Source: JBQTIP01 sp052388025 (GTDB taxonomy: Bacteria; Actinomycetota; UBA4738; HRBIN12). From it: a stretch of DNA of 7,262 nucleotides. The translations under genes were made by a program, and so were the position numbers. This document shows positions 5,829 to 7,262 of this stretch, piece by piece (the first letter of the stretch is position 1; each line of letters opens with the position of its first letter). The notes below the pieces were generated by a model. It made no database searches and was not told the DNA's origin. It worked only from the letters and a program-made list of their open reading frames with translations. The stretch lies in contig JBQTIP010000266.1 in NCBI GenBank assembly GCA_052388025.1, positions 1 through 7,262 of the forward strand. The letters run 5' to 3'.

Positions 5829-6089
5829 ATGGTGGAGGTTGGGGTGCGTGAGCTGAAGAACTCGCTGAGCCGGTACCTCAAGCGCGTGCGCGAGGGAGAG
5901 ACGGTGGTGGTCACGGACCGCGGCCAGCCGATTGCTCGCATCATCCCGACGGGGATCCCGGAACACCTCGCCAAGCTGATGGCCGCGGGCCGCGTCACTT
6001 GGTCGGGGAAGCCGTTCGAGCCGCCGAAGCCAGTTCCGATAGCGCCAGGCCCGCCCCTTGCCGACTACATCAGCGAGGATCGGGACTGA
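5829..6089 (+). CDS. Phd/YefM-type antitoxin, module 2
   Basis: An 86-residue paralogue of the module 1 antitoxin. The DNA-binding part is VGVRELKNSLSRYLKRVREG (4-23) followed by VVVTDRGQPIARIIPT; then LAKLMAAGRV and a Pro-rich toxin-binding tail. It should bind the GCTAC boxes ahead of it and the PIN protein encoded next. The start at 5829 has a good promoter six bases upstream and no leader. A GTG at 5844 has a GGAGG upstream but would cut off the first strand of the domain, so it is not preferred. Its stop overlaps the proposed CTG start of the toxin (CTGA). If the toxin is inactive, this gene may survive as a free repressor. Confidence 0.9.
   Translation: MVEVGVRELKNSLSRYLKRVREGETVVVTDRGQPIARIIPTGIPEHLAKLMAAGRVTWSGKPFEPPKPVPIAPGPPLADYISEDRD
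6075..6079 (+). promoter_or_regulatory. ribosome binding site for the CTG-started PIN gene
   Basis: GAGGA inside the end of the antitoxin gene lies six bases before the CTG at 6086. It supports initiation there, although no ATG, GTG or TTG is available at that place. Confidence 0.5.
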
Positions 6090-6517
6090 CGGTATATCTG
6101 GACTCGAGTGCCTTGGCCAAGCTCCTCGTGTTCGAGCCGGAGCGGGATCGAGTGCAGCAGGTCGTGGAAGTTACCTTCGTCGCGACGTCTCGTATCTGCT
6201 ACGTAGAGTGTCACGCCGCCCTCGCCCGAGCTTCCAGGGAGGGAAGGTTGCGCCCGCGGGACGAGGCAGAAGCGGCGCGTCGGTTGGATGAGCGTTGGAG
6301 CGACCTGATCGTCGTCGAGCTGGATGATGCTCTCGCGCGGGTAGCCGCCGGGCTCGCGCGCGATCTCGGTCTGAGGGCGGCCGGCGCGATCCAACTCGCA
6401 TCGGCTCGAGCGCTTGCGACGGAACCTACGGAAGTCACGTTCGCGTGCTGGGACCGCCGGCTTTGGGGTGCGGCGCGCGCCCTGGGCTTCGCACTGGTTC
6501 CCGAAACCATGCCCTGA
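6086..6517 (+). CDS. PIN-domain (VapC-type) protein, module 2, likely catalytically impaired
   Basis: With a CTG start this is 143 residues. PIN features: Asp6 (VYLDSSALAK), Glu41 (CYVECHAAL) and Asp123 (CWDRRLWGAA). In the third motif, LRAAGAIQLASA, Gly100 (GGC at 6383-6385) stands where Asp is expected (LRTLDAIHLA in module 1), one base from GAC. Loss of this metal ligand would be expected to abolish or weaken RNase activity. The start is unusual: the only standard start upstream in frame is a TTG at 5999, 29 codons earlier and within the antitoxin gene. The CTG at 6086 overlaps the antitoxin TGA and has GAGGA six bases ahead. The frame is otherwise intact over its whole length, so this is not a frameshifted pseudogene. 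It could be a dead toxin kept for regulation, or an early stage of decay. Confidence 0.8.
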   Translation: MTVYLDSSALAKLLVFEPERDRVQQVVEVTFVATSRICYVECHAALARASREGRLRPRDEAEAARRLDERWSDLIVVELDDALARVAAGLARDLGLRAAGAIQLASARALATEPTEVTFACWDRRLWGAARALGFALVPETMP

Positions 6518-6530
6518 GGGCGGACCGCCG

Positions 6531-6545
6531 GGGCCGACACGGCCC
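6531..6545. terminator. hairpin between convergent genes, possible bidirectional terminator
   Basis: GGGCCG-ACA-CGGCCC is a perfect 6-base G/C stem with a 3-base loop in the 64-base gap between the PIN stop (6517) and the oxidoreductase stop (6582). It lacks a T run, which is common in high-GC genomes. Confidence 0.45.
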
Positions 6546-6581
6546 GTCACGTGAGCACCGGGCGTACGGATCTGGTGCGGG

Positions 6582-7262
6582 TCAGGTGTCGAGGATGGCG
6601 AGCGCCTCGCCCAACGCCCGGATCGAGGGCTCGGTGATCGGGGCGACGACGAGGATGGCCTCGTCGGCGCCGGCCTCCGCGAGGTCGCGGAGCCCGCCGG
6701 CGATCCGCTCCATGGTTCCCTCCAGCGGCGGTGGCCCTTCTTCGATCGGTCGCTCACCGGCCGGGCGGTCGAGGGCGACCAGAACACAGGCGCTGCGCGC
6801 GATCTCATCCGGCGAGCGCCCGGCCCGCCCGGCCGCCTCGCGCACCTTCTCGTTCATGGTCGCGAATCCCTCCGGCGTATTCCCATAGGCGTCGTACCAG
6901 GTGTTCCAGGCGTCGACGTGGGGGAGCGTGATGCCGAGGACGCGCTCCCCGGTGCTTCCCACCATCAGCGTCGGGCGCCGGGCCGGGCGCGGCAGGAGGA
7001 CGGCGTCGTCGGCCTGCCAGAAGCGGCCGGAGAGCGTGACCCGCTCACTCGACAGCAGACGGCGGACGATCTCGAACGACTCCTCGAAGCGCGCGACCCG
7101 GTGGTCGAAGGGGATCCCGAAGGCACGGAACTCCGCCTCGTTCCATCCGGCGCCGACGCCGAGGACGAGCCGCCCGCCGCTCACCTCATCGACGGTGGCG
7201 GCCATCTTGGCGATCAGGCCGGGCGAGTGGAAGCCGAGACACGCGACGAGCGGACCGAGACG
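6582..7262 (-). CDS. LLM-class F420-dependent oxidoreductase, C-terminal part (runs off right edge)
   Basis: An open minus-strand frame from the right edge to a TGA at 6582, 226 residues visible. It opens within the family-typical segment RLGPLVACLGFHSPGLIAKM, then VDEVSGGRLVLGVGAGWNEA, EFRAFGIPFDHRVARFEESF, LSGRFWQADDAVLLPRPARR and a late VDAWNTWYD. These belong to the luciferase-like monooxygenase fold, subgroup that uses deazaflavin F420 (common in Actinomycetota). An internal ATG at 7205 is not the true start because family sequence continues upstream to the edge. About 80-100 N-terminal residues should be missing, estimated from the usual 280-330 residue family length. The substrate cannot be predicted. 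FMN use is possible, since the cofactor assignment rests on overall similarity. Confidence 0.88.
   Translation of the reverse strand, partial: RLGPLVACLGFHSPGLIAKMAATVDEVSGGRLVLGVGAGWNEAEFRAFGIPFDHRVARFEESFEIVRRLLSSERVTLSGRFWQADDAVLLPRPARRPTLMVGSTGERVLGITLPHVDAWNTWYDAYGNTPEGFATMNEKVREAAGRAGRSPDEIARSACVLVALDRPAGERPIEEGPPPLEGTMERIAGGLRDLAEAGADEAILVVAPITEPSIRALGEALAILDT

Noticed and set aside
5999..6085. TTG start giving PIN 2 a 29-residue N-terminal extension
   Set aside because: The extension lies inside the antitoxin coding sequence, resembles a shadow translation, and has no counterpart in PIN families or module 1. It remains the fallback if CTG initiation is disproved.
6547..6554. Palindrome TCACGTGA between the PIN gene and the oxidoreductase gene
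   Set aside because: It lies between two gene ends rather than in front of a start, and an 8-base palindrome is common by chance.
6065..6808. Minus-strand open frame of 247 codons across PIN 2 and the end of the oxidoreductase gene
   Set aside because: It is antisense to the PIN gene and out of frame with the oxidoreductase, and its translation is low-complexity Arg/Ser/Pro-rich without any recognisable motif.

Overview
The window looks like chromosomal DNA of a high-GC bacterium, most likely an uncultured actinobacterium. The grounds are the strong G/C bias at third codon positions, a luciferase-like oxidoreductase of the coenzyme-F420 type, a winged-helix DNA-glycosylase-like protein of a family common in Actinomycetota, and several genes that appear to lack a 5' leader. 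The phylum is an inference; no RNA gene or marker gene is present. Genes are tightly packed. The longest gene-free stretch is about 170 bases (1686-1856). No tRNA, rRNA, CRISPR array or insertion sequence was seen.

Left part (1-2872): an accessory cluster. On the minus strand a DUF4143-type AAA ATPase (414-1685) is followed 47 bases later by the N-terminal part of an HNH restriction-endonuclease-like gene that runs off the left edge (1-366). Diverging from the ATPase is a two-gene unit: a winged-helix/nucleotidyltransferase (MNT) fusion (1857-2441) and a HEPN protein (2438-2872) that overlap by ATGA, the layout of an MNT-HEPN toxin-antitoxin pair. The ATPase promoter carries two identical 12-base direct repeats placed on either side of its -10 box.

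Middle and right part (2919-6517): a pirin gene (2919-3920, minus) and a winged-helix DNA-glycosylase-like gene (4711-5751, minus) alternate with two paralogous Phd-type antitoxin/PIN-toxin modules (4000-4681 and 5829-6517, plus). The two modules share GCTAC boxes beside their starts. The first PIN toxin has all four expected acidic residues. The second has Gly where the third Asp is expected and has no ATG, GTG or TTG at the natural start; a CTG preceded by a well-spaced GAGGA is the best candidate.

Right edge (6582-7262): the C-terminal two thirds or so of an F420-dependent luciferase-like oxidoreductase on the minus strand.

As a whole, three two-gene toxin-antitoxin-like modules and a restriction-like gene are interspersed with housekeeping or stress genes. 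At least three of the accessory genes have a TAnnnT -10 box 6-7 bases before the start codon and no Shine-Dalgarno sequence, which suggests leaderless transcripts. By contrast, pirin has a strong GGAGGGAG ribosome binding site.
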